Assembly (NCBI RefSeq): GCF_026239675.1
Contig: NZ_JAPIVQ010000001.1
Span: forward strand, 496,001-560,000
Length of the DNA: 64,000 nucleotides
Direction of reading: 5' to 3'
Origin: Pedobacter sp. PLR
Lineage (GTDB): Bacteria; Bacteroidota; Bacteroidia; Sphingobacteriales; Sphingobacteriaceae
Positions 50,228 to 59,215 of this stretch are shown one piece after another. The position numbers were made by a program, and so were the translations under genes. Numbering within the stretch: the stretch's first letter is position 1; the number at the start of each line of letters is the position of its first letter. Below the pieces are notes generated by a model. It made no database searches, was not told the DNA's origin, and was given only the letters and a program-made list of their open reading frames with translations.

Positions 50228-53218
50228 TTAGAACGCAACTTTTATTACACCATTGATTGGAGATGCTTCTAAGGTCTTACAATAATTACCCCATGCAATT
50301 TCCGGATAATCCCATTTGTTATTGAGGAAAAGTACCACCTGATCATCTTCCATACGGTCTATACGACAGGCAACATCAGCCTGAGCAGACACCACCGAAA
50401 TCCGGGGAAGCTGACCCGCGGAAAGCGTGTAATAGTAAATATTGTCTTTCATGCTCTTCGCTTTATTCGTCAGCGGTTTTTCGGTTCTGGCTCCTTTATC
50501 CGACCAGTAATAGTAGTTGCGCGTATCCTGATCCCAGGCCTGTACTGGTTTTACACCGTAAGCTGCCTGTTTACTTTCAAAAAGCATAGCACGTCCTTCA
50601 TTACCTGCAAACTCTCCTTCCGGATAGTAATTCCAATAGCCATCACGTTCCCAGTTTAACTGGTCAATATCATCAGGCATGTAGTATTTAAGGCCGATTT
50701 CTCTCAGATATCCATTAGGTTCACCAGTAGTACGATAGCTGGTGGTCAACTCCCCTTCTGATTTTACGGTAATGTCAAAGTTGACATTCAGTCCGAGGTA
50801 AGTTCCTGCAATCGTAATCAAGGCCACACCATTTTTAAGCTCACATTTTACTGCAGTCTTTTTCCAGTCTTTATCATGGATCAAAAACTTATTGGCACTT
50901 TTTCTCACTTCCGCACCAGTCAGGTGGTTTAGATTCACATCAATATTCAGGAACGGTCCTTTTTCGATAAACACTTTTCCATTGGATTGTGCATTTTCAA
51001 TCAGACCGGTTGCTTTAGAAACAGGGATTTCAAAGTGATCTCCCTTGATGATAAACTGATCTGCATTTTCAACCAACTTTAATGCACCTTTATGGTTAGC
51101 AACAGGCATATTAACCGGGCGTTCTCCAAAATAGTACTCATAGGTATCTACATTCCGGCCATTACTATCCACAAAATTCAACAAGACTGATTCTCCTTTT
51201 TTCCAATTTTCGGCAGGCAATTGGAAAGCGCCTTTCTCATGCGGATTGATATTCGGGAGGTTTATGGTTTTCTTTTTCCCTTCATAAACATACTCCAGTT
51301 TGACTTCATTTAAATTGGTATGGTCATATCGGTTATACACCGAAAACTGAATTTGCTGATTTGAGTTAAAGTTTTTGATCACCTTGCCTTCTTCCAGAAT
51401 ACGGATTGGTGACTGCGCTTTTTTAGTAGACCAGAACTCTGGTTTCGGCCTTCTCCAGACATCCACGATTCCCCATTCTCCATAGCCGACTGCATGTCCC
51501 TGAAAACCTTCCGGTTTAGCGGTTTTAGCAAACTCATTCCAAAATGCAGTTCCCTTCTTTAATTTTTGAGGAACATTAAAAGTCTCATCTATATAACCCC
51601 AGATTGCACCCCCTAATCCACCTTTTGTAGGGAATAAACGTCCCCACATCATATCCATAGAAATACCCCAGAACTCCCTGATATTTGGATCATCACGTAA
51701 GGTCTGATAAGTATAACATGCCGGATGCGCCCACTCATCAAATAATGCAGGGATACCATGACCTTCGTAGCCTTTGGTGGTCTTCCCAAACTGCGTTAAA
51801 TTACCGTTTACATCCTGGTAATGCATACTCAGGATCTCATAGATTTTGGAATCACTCTTTTGCGAACCCGGGTAACTCCAGATGACCGGTCTGGTTTTAT
51901 CCGCACTTTTAACATAATCCCAACTTTTCCTGAAGTTGCTGCCATAAATGGATTCATTACCGATGGACCAGATCACCACTGCAGGATGTGATTTGAAAGT
52001 ATTGACCATTTCCCTACACTGACTTAAGTATTGAGCGGTATGGTTTGGATCATCCTGAGTAGCTCCCGGAGCATAGTTTACTTGTCTGTAGGTATCCACA
52101 AAACAAACGGAGGTTTCTACTTCCACATAGATTCCGTAGCGGTTACATAACTCGACGAAGCGCTCAGAAGGTGGATAATGTGAGGTGCGAATAAAATTGA
52201 TGTGTGCATCTTTAAGCAGTTTGACATCCAGGCTATCATAATAAGCAGTGCTAATGCGACCTAAGGTCGGATGTACATCATGACGGTTAGCGCCTCTCAA
52301 TTTCACCGGTTTTCCGTTGACCAGCATTTGATCTTCTACGATTTTAACGGTTCTGAATCCGACCGCTTTATTGAAGAAGTACATATCCTTACCGTCCTTT
52401 TTCACCTTAACCTCTAAACGGTATAAATTGGGATGCTCGGCATCCCATTTCAAAGGATTAGCAACCTTGAAGGTATTTATATTTTGCCCCTTATTAACCG
52501 CAAACTGAACTGCGGTATTCGGTACAGGTTTATTATTTTTATCAAATAGTGCATAGTGAATCGTTGCTCCCTTTCCTGCTTCTACCTCATAACTCATTTT
52601 TAGCACCGCATCCTTAAAATCCTTATCCAGTTCCGTTGTTAGCCCAAAATCGTGGATACTACTTGTAGCTGTGGCAAAAAGAGTGACATCCCTCAGGATA
52701 CCACCAATTGGATGATGCGCATAACCGGAAGCATAAGAGATATCATCCACCTTATCCTGAACCTCTAAAAACACCTCATTCGGTTTGTCAAATGAAATGT
52801 AAGGAGTAATGTCGGTTTCCCATCTGGAGAACCCGCCTTTATGTGTTCTTAAGACTTTTCCATTGATACTTAATGTCGCCTGGCTATACACCCCATCGAA
52901 TCTTAAAACGACTTTCTTCCCTTTAAAATCATTAGGAAGCGAAAACTTTCTTTTATAAAAGAAAGACTTGTCGTGCGCAATTCCATACCCTTGCATCACT
53001 GCTTCACCAGGCACCTGAATCAAATCCCATGTTGAATTGGCATCAAACTGAAACTGCCATTCGCCATTCAGAGACATCACAGGACGCTTCACCCCTGCCG
53101 TTTGCTTAGGTAATTCGTAAGCGAGGTCCTGACCTGAAACATTCAGGATTGAAAATGAAAATGCGAAGAAAAACAATAGCCCTTTCGATAGCGGAATTTT
53201 AAAAAAACTGGTGATCAT
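50228..53218 (-). CDS. GH2-family beta-galactosidase-like glycosidase, exported
   Basis: A 996-residue enzyme with a signal peptide. An N-terminal galactose-binding-like sandwich (NGEWQFQFDANSTWDLIQVPGEAV) is followed by immunoglobulin-like and TIM-barrel domains. The acid/base Glu lies in VIWSIGNES (about residue 421) and the nucleophile region ALFDEWAHP near 493. Length is typical of GH2. It is encoded downstream of, and in the same direction as, a susC-susD pair separated by a terminator, so it is the only glycosidase of that locus. Substrate (beta-galactoside, glucuronide or mannoside) cannot be fixed from these motifs. Confidence 0.88.
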   Translation of the reverse strand: MITSFFKIPLSKGLLFFFAFSFSILNVSGQDLAYELPKQTAGVKRPVMSLNGEWQFQFDANSTWDLIQVPGEAVMQGYGIAHDKSFFYKRKFSLPNDFKGKKVVLRFDGVYSQATLSINGKVLRTHKGGFSRWETDITPYISFDKPNEVFLEVQDKVDDISYASGYAHHPIGGILRDVTLFATATSSIHDFGLTTELDKDFKDAVLKMSYEVEAGKGATIHYALFDKNNKPVPNTAVQFAVNKGQNINTFKVANPLKWDAEHPNLYRLEVKVKKDGKDMYFFNKAVGFRTVKIVEDQMLVNGKPVKLRGANRHDVHPTLGRISTAYYDSLDVKLLKDAHINFIRTSHYPPSERFVELCNRYGIYVEVETSVCFVDTYRQVNYAPGATQDDPNHTAQYLSQCREMVNTFKSHPAVVIWSIGNESIYGSNFRKSWDYVKSADKTRPVIWSYPGSQKSDSKIYEILSMHYQDVNGNLTQFGKTTKGYEGHGIPALFDEWAHPACYTYQTLRDDPNIREFWGISMDMMWGRLFPTKGGLGGAIWGYIDETFNVPQKLKKGTAFWNEFAKTAKPEGFQGHAVGYGEWGIVDVWRRPKPEFWSTKKAQSPIRILEEGKVIKNFNSNQQIQFSVYNRYDHTNLNEVKLEYVYEGKKKTINLPNINPHEKGAFQLPAENWKKGESVLLNFVDSNGRNVDTYEYYFGERPVNMPVANHKGALKLVENADQFIIKGDHFEIPVSKATGLIENAQSNGKVFIEKGPFLNIDVNLNHLTGAEVRKSANKFLIHDKDWKKTAVKCELKNGVALITIAGTYLGLNVNFDITVKSEGELTTSYRTTGEPNGYLREIGLKYYMPDDIDQLNWERDGYWNYYPEGEFAGNEGRAMLFESKQAAYGVKPVQAWDQDTRNYYYWSDKGARTEKPLTNKAKSMKDNIYYYTLSAGQLPRISVVSAQADVACRIDRMEDDQVVLFLNNKWDYPEIAWGNYCKTLEASPINGVIKVAF

Positions 53219-53483
53219 ATAACTAAATTATTAACTAATATTTTTCATGCGACAACATGGCGCACCTGAACCAAAGGTATTGCTCCTTCCTGGAACAAAC
53301 TAAAACCTGACATGCATAAACCTAAACTTTTTAAACACAAAAAGGCCCTAACCAGACCTTGTAAAGCAGTTTTCTTTTTTTTTGCGGGAACAAATTCCCA
53401 GCCCAAAAGTATGATCAAAAAGCCCGCTTATGCCTGGACAGAACATGGATAATGATGGACATTATTACGGTTATTAAAACGAC

Positions 53484-53514
53484 AAAAAGCCCACCGGGTC
53501 CTGGACCCGGATGG
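53484..53514 (-). terminator. Terminator after susD gene
   Basis: On the minus strand, CCGGGTCC and GGACCCGG (plus 53494-53510), with flanking pairs, are followed by GGGCTTTTTG. The 53219-53544 gap holds this terminator and no gene. The GH2 gene thus probably has its own promoter. Confidence 0.7.
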
Positions 53515-53544
53515 ACTTCTACTACTAACTAACTAACTTATCTT

Positions 53545-55200
53545 TTAATAACCATCATTTTGTGTCAATACTCCTTTTGCAAGATCTATTTCCTTTTGAG
53601 GTACTGGCATCAGGTACAATTTATCGGTCCAGGTTCTGGCTTGTGCCTGGGTATTTTTAATATTATTAATGGTTTTCATCACTTGTGGTGCAATTTTCCA
53701 GCGACGAATATCCATGTAACGCTGACCTTCCAGTGCAAGTTCCACCCGTCGTTCATTGCGGATCAGCTCTCTTAACAGCACTTTGTCTCCATATTTCACT
53801 CTGTCCAGCACCGGCATTCCTGAACGGATTCTGATCGCATCAAGTGCGTCGAAAACAGTTCCGTCAGGACCACTGATCTCATTCTTAGCTTCTGCATAAG
53901 TTAAAAGTACCTCTGCATAGCGGATCAGAATAATATTAGCATGGTTGTCTACCTGATCGCGATAGATCGAAGGATCGACCATTTTACGGAAATTATACCC
54001 TGTTTGCGACATATTAGAAGCTCCTTCCGCCCAATTAAATTTATAGTCATCTTCTATCGCATTCCATGGAGAATTTTCAAACAGGATAGTTGCATACAAA
54101 CGCGGATCACGGTTTTTATATTCATTTGCGAAATTTGGATCTTTAGCAATATACCAGGAAGCCCTTTGTGCCGGGCTAGGTGGCACAACTGCCTCACCCG
54201 TTTTATAACTACCATAGCTGTTTACCAGCTCCTGAGTAGGTGTTACCGAACTCCATCCCCCAATAGTTCCCGGAGGCAGGTAGGTATTCAAAAAATTCGC
54301 GTCTTTCTGATCAATCTGCTGGCGATCAAGAATGACCTCATTATTACCTTCATTGGCTTTGTGAAAAAGTCCTTCATAACTGCGTAAACCCAAACGGAAT
54401 TTTTTCTCATCATTTGCATCCGCAAAAGTTACCCAGGTGCTATAGTTATCCTTCGCATCTATGGCTGCCTCCGTACTCACTTTAAACAAGGTATAACCCA
54501 ATGTCATCACCTGACTGGAAGCATCAACTGCTTGTTGCCACTGACCTTCATACAAATGCACTCTTGCTTTTAAAGCCAGTGCAGCGCCTTTGGTAACACG
54601 GCCTTTTTCAATTGATTTACCACCAGAATAACTTGCGGGCAGAACTTTTGAAACTGCATCCAACTCATCCGTTACAAACTTCAATACTTCAGCTTTTGGT
54701 GTTCTGGGTACATTTTCTTCACCGAGCGGCAAAACCGTAGTGATTAAGGGTACATTCCCGAATTTAGTAGCCAACCTATGGTAAAAGAGCGCCCTTAGAA
54801 AGCGAACTTCCGCTTTATAGCGTTCCAGCAAAGCCTGATCCATCCCAGTCACTTTATCCGCATTCGCGAGGAAATAATTGGCCCGGCGGACATCGATAAA
54901 ACTCCAGCCGGCGTCAGTCACAGAGGTCGCAGTTCCGGCCGAAACATCAGTCGCAGAACTTTCCCATGGATATTGCGCATGAGCATTATCGGAAGCCCCA
55001 TCCTCATAGATTATACCGTCGCCGGGAAGTTGGTTATAGATTGCATTTACCGCCTTGTATACATCATTTGAATTTTTCCAAAAGGTGGTTTCTGACAATT
55101 GATCTAATGGTGGTCTTTCTAAGAAATCCTTTTTACAAGAGCTTACAGCACCAAATGTCAACAGGCCTGTAAGGATATATATTGATGTTCTATTTTTCAT
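53545..55200 (-). CDS. RagB/SusD-family lipoprotein of the 55-kb locus
   Basis: A 551-residue surface lipoprotein. The frame opens at a TTG at 55209. ATG 55200 is the likely start, giving a signal peptide ending in VSSCKKDF. SusD core segments are YKAEVRFLRALFYHRLATKFGNVPL and LIRNERRVELALEGQRYMDIRRWK, then the usual ...NDGY end. It follows the susC gene by 21 bases and is co-transcribed. Together they would bind and import an oligosaccharide, probably one also cut by the GH2 enzyme. Confidence 0.93.
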   Translation of the reverse strand: MKNRTSIYILTGLLTFGAVSSCKKDFLERPPLDQLSETTFWKNSNDVYKAVNAIYNQLPGDGIIYEDGASDNAHAQYPWESSATDVSAGTATSVTDAGWSFIDVRRANYFLANADKVTGMDQALLERYKAEVRFLRALFYHRLATKFGNVPLITTVLPLGEENVPRTPKAEVLKFVTDELDAVSKVLPASYSGGKSIEKGRVTKGAALALKARVHLYEGQWQQAVDASSQVMTLGYTLFKVSTEAAIDAKDNYSTWVTFADANDEKKFRLGLRSYEGLFHKANEGNNEVILDRQQIDQKDANFLNTYLPPGTIGGWSSVTPTQELVNSYGSYKTGEAVVPPSPAQRASWYIAKDPNFANEYKNRDPRLYATILFENSPWNAIEDDYKFNWAEGASNMSQTGYNFRKMVDPSIYRDQVDNHANIILIRYAEVLLTYAEAKNEISGPDGTVFDALDAIRIRSGMPVLDRVKYGDKVLLRELIRNERRVELALEGQRYMDIRRWKIAPQVMKTINNIKNTQAQARTWTDKLYLMPVPQKEIDLAKGVLTQNDGY

Positions 55201-55221
55201 GTGATTCAAATTTAATTTTGA

Positions 55222-58200
55222 TTAGAAACCTGCACTTAATCCAACTGACCAGGTTTTAATACCTGGATATCCCCCACGTCCTGAGCCCGACTCCGGATCA
55301 TAATCTGCTAAACGTTTATCAGCCATGTAGGTGAATGGATTGTTCGCAGTTCCATAAATCCTCATCTTGCCCAGACCTATTTTTTTAATTACGTCCTGAG
55401 GGAAGGTATAACCCAGCGTAATGCCTCTTACCCTGAAATAAGCGCCACTGAATAGCCAGAAGGACGATGTAGGATTGTAATTATGTCCGCCATCTCCGGT
55501 ACGCAGGATACGTGGAAAATCAGCATTTGGATTTGGATTTTCTACGGTCCAGCGGTTTAACCATTGTTCTTTTACATTGGCCCCGTTGAAGAAAGGGTAA
55601 GCTGCCTCTTCGGATAAATAGGTTTTCACCTTCGCCACACCATAGGTCAGTACATTCAAATCAAAACCTTTATAGTTTGCGCTTAAGTTAAAGCCATAGT
55701 TTAACCAGGGCACATCATTGCCAATTATTTTACGGTCTGCCGCATCAATTTTGTTGTCCCCATTTAAGTCTCTGAACTTAATATCACCTGCTTTGGTGGT
55801 GGTGGTTTGAAAGGCATGGTTTGCAACATCAGCTGCATCTACAAACAGGCCGTCGGCTTCATATCCATAAAAGGACCCTATCGACTCTCCTACCTTCTGT
55901 ATAAACCTTCCGTCGAAATTCTCTCTGCCATCTCCCAATTTGGTAATGGTGCTGTTTATGATGGATAAATTACCGCCAATGCTAAAATTAAAATCACCAA
56001 TTTTATTGTTGTGGGTTACTGCAAGTTCAAAGCCTTTATTTTTCGTGGCTGCTCCATTGGATAAAGGGAGCCCACTGTTCACCGCATCTGTAGTACTGGT
56101 ATTCACTCCGCTGGTTTGAAGTGCCGGAACCCTCATTAAAAGGTCTTTGGTATCTTTGATATAGTAATCGGCAGTGATATCCAGTTTACCTTTAAACAGG
56201 CTCATGTCTACGCCTATATCCGTCATGTATACTTTTTCCCAGGTAGCAAGCGGGTTGGCAATTTTCTGTGACCATACCCCGTCCTGAGGAGACTCTTCAA
56301 AGCTATACTGGTAACCCGTATTCAGCAGGTCGAAATAGTTTCCGATGGATACGGCATCCTGGTTTCCTAATGATCCCCATGAACCACGAACTTTCAGGTT
56401 ATTGATCCAGGTGATATCTTTCATAAAGTTCTCTCTTGAAATGATCCAACCGGCCGACAAAGATGGGAACACTGCCTGACGGACATCTTCCCTAAAGCGT
56501 GAAGAATAATCTATACGTGTATTTACTTCAAACAAATATCTTTCATTAAAAGTATAGTTGAAACGACCGAACACAGAGCGCATGGACCAGTCTGATTGAT
56601 TACTACGGTTTGCCTGACCATCTGCATCAGAATTGATGTCTTCCGGATTAGAAGAGCCACTCACCACTGTAGTCATATCGTTGTTGGGGAAGTTTTTACG
56701 TCCTACCAGAGCGGTACGATAAGTATTACTTTCCTGTGAAGCGCCGACCGTTATTTTACCATAATGCTTGCCAAAAGTACGTTCGTAATCAACGGTTCCC
56801 TGTACCAGGAGTTCTTTTCTTTTACGCCAGTATTCAAGCATATCATTTTGTACTCTCTGAGTAGAAGCAATCGGATTACCGGTTAAAAAATCATTAATAG
56901 GATCCAGGGTATTGTTAAAAGCCCATGAGTTTCCGTAGGTGTATTTTAAGGAAACCAATCCATTAATAGACAAACCTTTTAAAGGCGTTAAGCTGGCATT
57001 GGCAGCGGTCTGGAAGTAATTATCCCTATCCCAGCCTTTACCACCTTCCTCTATCAACCGTGTTTGGTTACGACCTGCAGTTTGTGAGTTTACTTTCCCA
57101 TTGTCAATTGATCCCCATTGCCCGTTGCTTTGACGGAAAACTGAGGTTGGCAAGGACCTGTTGAGCTCAGTCCAGGACATATTGCCCTTGCGGTCGAGGT
57201 TCTGATTGATAAAGGAGAAATTGGTTCCTACCTTTAATATTTCAGGAACAACAATACTTTCTGTATTTAACTTGGCAACGATACGGTCTTGCTTCCGATC
57301 TGGAATAATAGATCCCTGATTAAAATAGGACACGCCCAGATAACTGTTCGTAATTTTCCCCGGAGCATTAATGTTTAAATTGACATCACTAATGGGCGCA
57401 GTTTTACGCAATACTTCTTTGTACCAGTCTGTATTTGGATACAGATCAGGTTTTGAGCCATCTTTATACCATTGTATTTGTTCAGGAGTAAAAAGTACCG
57501 CAGCACCTGCGTTGGTCAGGGCCTCATTGTATAGCATCGCATAATCTACGGAGCCTACATATTTAGAAATACGGGTTGGAGATTGCCAGCCATAGTTTGC
57601 ATTTAGCTCTACCGTAGTTTTATCACCTGTACCCCTTTTGGTAGTCACCATGATTACGCCATTGGCAGCCCTTGATCCATACAAAGCTGCCGAAGAAGCA
57701 TCTTTTAAAACCGACATGCTTGAAATGTCATTTGGGTTTAGCGTTGCAAATTCCTGTGGGGAAGCAGGTATACCGTCAATAATATACATCGGACTTCCTG
57801 CAGCAACCAGGCTGCTTCGTCCACGGATACTCACTGTTGTAGAGGCAGCCGGATCACGACCTACATCGCCAGGGCGCTGCAAAATGGTTAAACCCGGAGA
57901 AATCCCCTGTAATGCATTTTGAATAGAGCTAACTGGTCTTTCTTTGATTTGTTTAGGACTAATGGTGGCCACTGCACCAGTTAAGCTGGCTTTTTTCTGG
58001 GTACCATAAGCTACCACCACGACTTCATCCAGGTTGCTTAATTCGTCTACCAGCGTTACATTAATCACACCTCCCTTTCCGACAGGCACTTCTTTAGTTT
58101 TGAAACCGATAGCTCTGAAAACCAGAATTGCATTTTCAGGAACGTTCAGGATATATCCTCCTTCAGAACTTGTAGCAGTACCACGGCTGTTTAAGTTTTT

Positions 58201-58410
58201 CACATGTACAGAAACACCGGGTATGGGTGTGCCCTGGCTGTCTTTCACCACACCTTTTACCTCAATATCAGCCCTGATTTTTTTTATGGGCCGGGCTTCT
58301 GCAGTGGTATTAAAAAACATTACCATCAGTAATAAAGAACAGAGTTTTATAAATGCCAATAATTTAATGGGTGGCGCTGGCAATGAACGCTTTAAGTAAT
58401 AGTTCATCAT
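55222..58410 (-). CDS. SusC/RagA-family TonB-linked outer membrane protein
   Basis: A 1062-residue receptor. Signal peptide, then a carboxypeptidase-like domain (about 45-125, KGVVKDSQGTPIPGVSVHVKN), and a plug with VSIRGRSSLVAAGSPMYIIDGIPA and SSAALYGSRAANGVIMVTTKRG. A 22-strand-type barrel follows, and the C-terminus is IKTWSVGLSAGF. No STN domain is seen, so there is no FecR-type signalling part. It heads the susC-susD operon. A TonB box is not obvious. Confidence 0.93.
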   Translation of the reverse strand: MMNYYLKRSLPAPPIKLLAFIKLCSLLLMVMFFNTTAEARPIKKIRADIEVKGVVKDSQGTPIPGVSVHVKNLNSRGTATSSEGGYILNVPENAILVFRAIGFKTKEVPVGKGGVINVTLVDELSNLDEVVVVAYGTQKKASLTGAVATISPKQIKERPVSSIQNALQGISPGLTILQRPGDVGRDPAASTTVSIRGRSSLVAAGSPMYIIDGIPASPQEFATLNPNDISSMSVLKDASSAALYGSRAANGVIMVTTKRGTGDKTTVELNANYGWQSPTRISKYVGSVDYAMLYNEALTNAGAAVLFTPEQIQWYKDGSKPDLYPNTDWYKEVLRKTAPISDVNLNINAPGKITNSYLGVSYFNQGSIIPDRKQDRIVAKLNTESIVVPEILKVGTNFSFINQNLDRKGNMSWTELNRSLPTSVFRQSNGQWGSIDNGKVNSQTAGRNQTRLIEEGGKGWDRDNYFQTAANASLTPLKGLSINGLVSLKYTYGNSWAFNNTLDPINDFLTGNPIASTQRVQNDMLEYWRKRKELLVQGTVDYERTFGKHYGKITVGASQESNTYRTALVGRKNFPNNDMTTVVSGSSNPEDINSDADGQANRSNQSDWSMRSVFGRFNYTFNERYLFEVNTRIDYSSRFREDVRQAVFPSLSAGWIISRENFMKDITWINNLKVRGSWGSLGNQDAVSIGNYFDLLNTGYQYSFEESPQDGVWSQKIANPLATWEKVYMTDIGVDMSLFKGKLDITADYYIKDTKDLLMRVPALQTSGVNTSTTDAVNSGLPLSNGAATKNKGFELAVTHNNKIGDFNFSIGGNLSIINSTITKLGDGRENFDGRFIQKVGESIGSFYGYEADGLFVDAADVANHAFQTTTTKAGDIKFRDLNGDNKIDAADRKIIGNDVPWLNYGFNLSANYKGFDLNVLTYGVAKVKTYLSEEAAYPFFNGANVKEQWLNRWTVENPNPNADFPRILRTGDGGHNYNPTSSFWLFSGAYFRVRGITLGYTFPQDVIKKIGLGKMRIYGTANNPFTYMADKRLADYDPESGSGRGGYPGIKTWSVGLSAGF

Positions 58411-59150
58411 AGTTTGTTGTTTTTTGGTTAGTAATAGGATTACAGTTCAGAAATGGGCTTAGCAGCTATAACTATAGAGATGGGAACGGGCTTAAAACTG
58501 TATCTGGAAGTTATTCAATCGAACTACGACATTCCAATTTAACAGCTACGCAAACGATTGATTTGCCCAATTAAGGCCACACGAGCGGAATTATGAAAAG
58601 CTGATTATCTTACACTTACAAAAAAAACGGATGAAATTTCCGAAAGAAAACAGGATCAAAGAACTTTAAGATTTTCAGGTTCATTCAGATTAGAATTCCT
58701 GAGTTTAAGAATTACGAAGTTATTTATGACAATTACCGATAACTCCTGGAGATCAACACCAAAAGAAATTTAAGAAATTATCTTTCATCGCAGGAAGCGG
58801 ATTGATCTTAAAAAGGAACAAACGTTTGCGCAACAATAATGTTACCTTATATATCTGCGTTATTGTTCCTGCTAAAACGCTTATTCAACATGATTTGCTT
58901 TTTTAGGTATTTACCTGTCGGAAGAAAAACCCGGGAAATTCAGGAAAATGAGTAGCGTCTAAAAAGTCTCATCCGGAGAGATTTGATTTTATTTATGGTA
59001 AAGCTGGCGGCCATTTTCTTGCCCATGACCTACAATATTCGATAAGATCAATTTATTTAATTTTTTATCTGTCCGCTATGATGAATAACAATTTTCCATT
59101 TGCACCCATATATTTTATTTTTCCGTCTTTTTCAAAAGCGACTGAAAAAC
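58411..59150. other. Long intergenic region upstream of susC
   Basis: About 740 bases with no credible gene on either strand. It should hold the susC promoter and perhaps regulatory sites. I find no clear TTTG/TAnnTTTG pair pointing left. Short repeated pieces, such as two CAACAA stretches, are not distinctive. Confidence 0.4.
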
Positions 59151-59153
59151 AAG

Positions 59154-59212
59154 CAAAAAAAAACCGGAAACAGGAGGTAAATCCCCCGAATCCGGGGAAT
59201 TGAAATCCGGAC
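59154..59212 (-). terminator. Possible terminator for the outer membrane barrel gene
   Basis: Read on the minus strand, CCCCGGATTCGGGG forms a small hairpin, flanked by CCGGA and TCCGG, and ends in a T-run (plus-strand A-run at 59154-59163). It follows the stop of the barrel gene closely. Confidence 0.35.
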
Positions 59213-59215
59213 GAT

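Noticed and set aside
57638..58399. Plus-strand ORFs of 94 and 121 codons inside susC.
   Set aside because: They lie opposite highly conserved receptor sequence, so they are antisense shadows.
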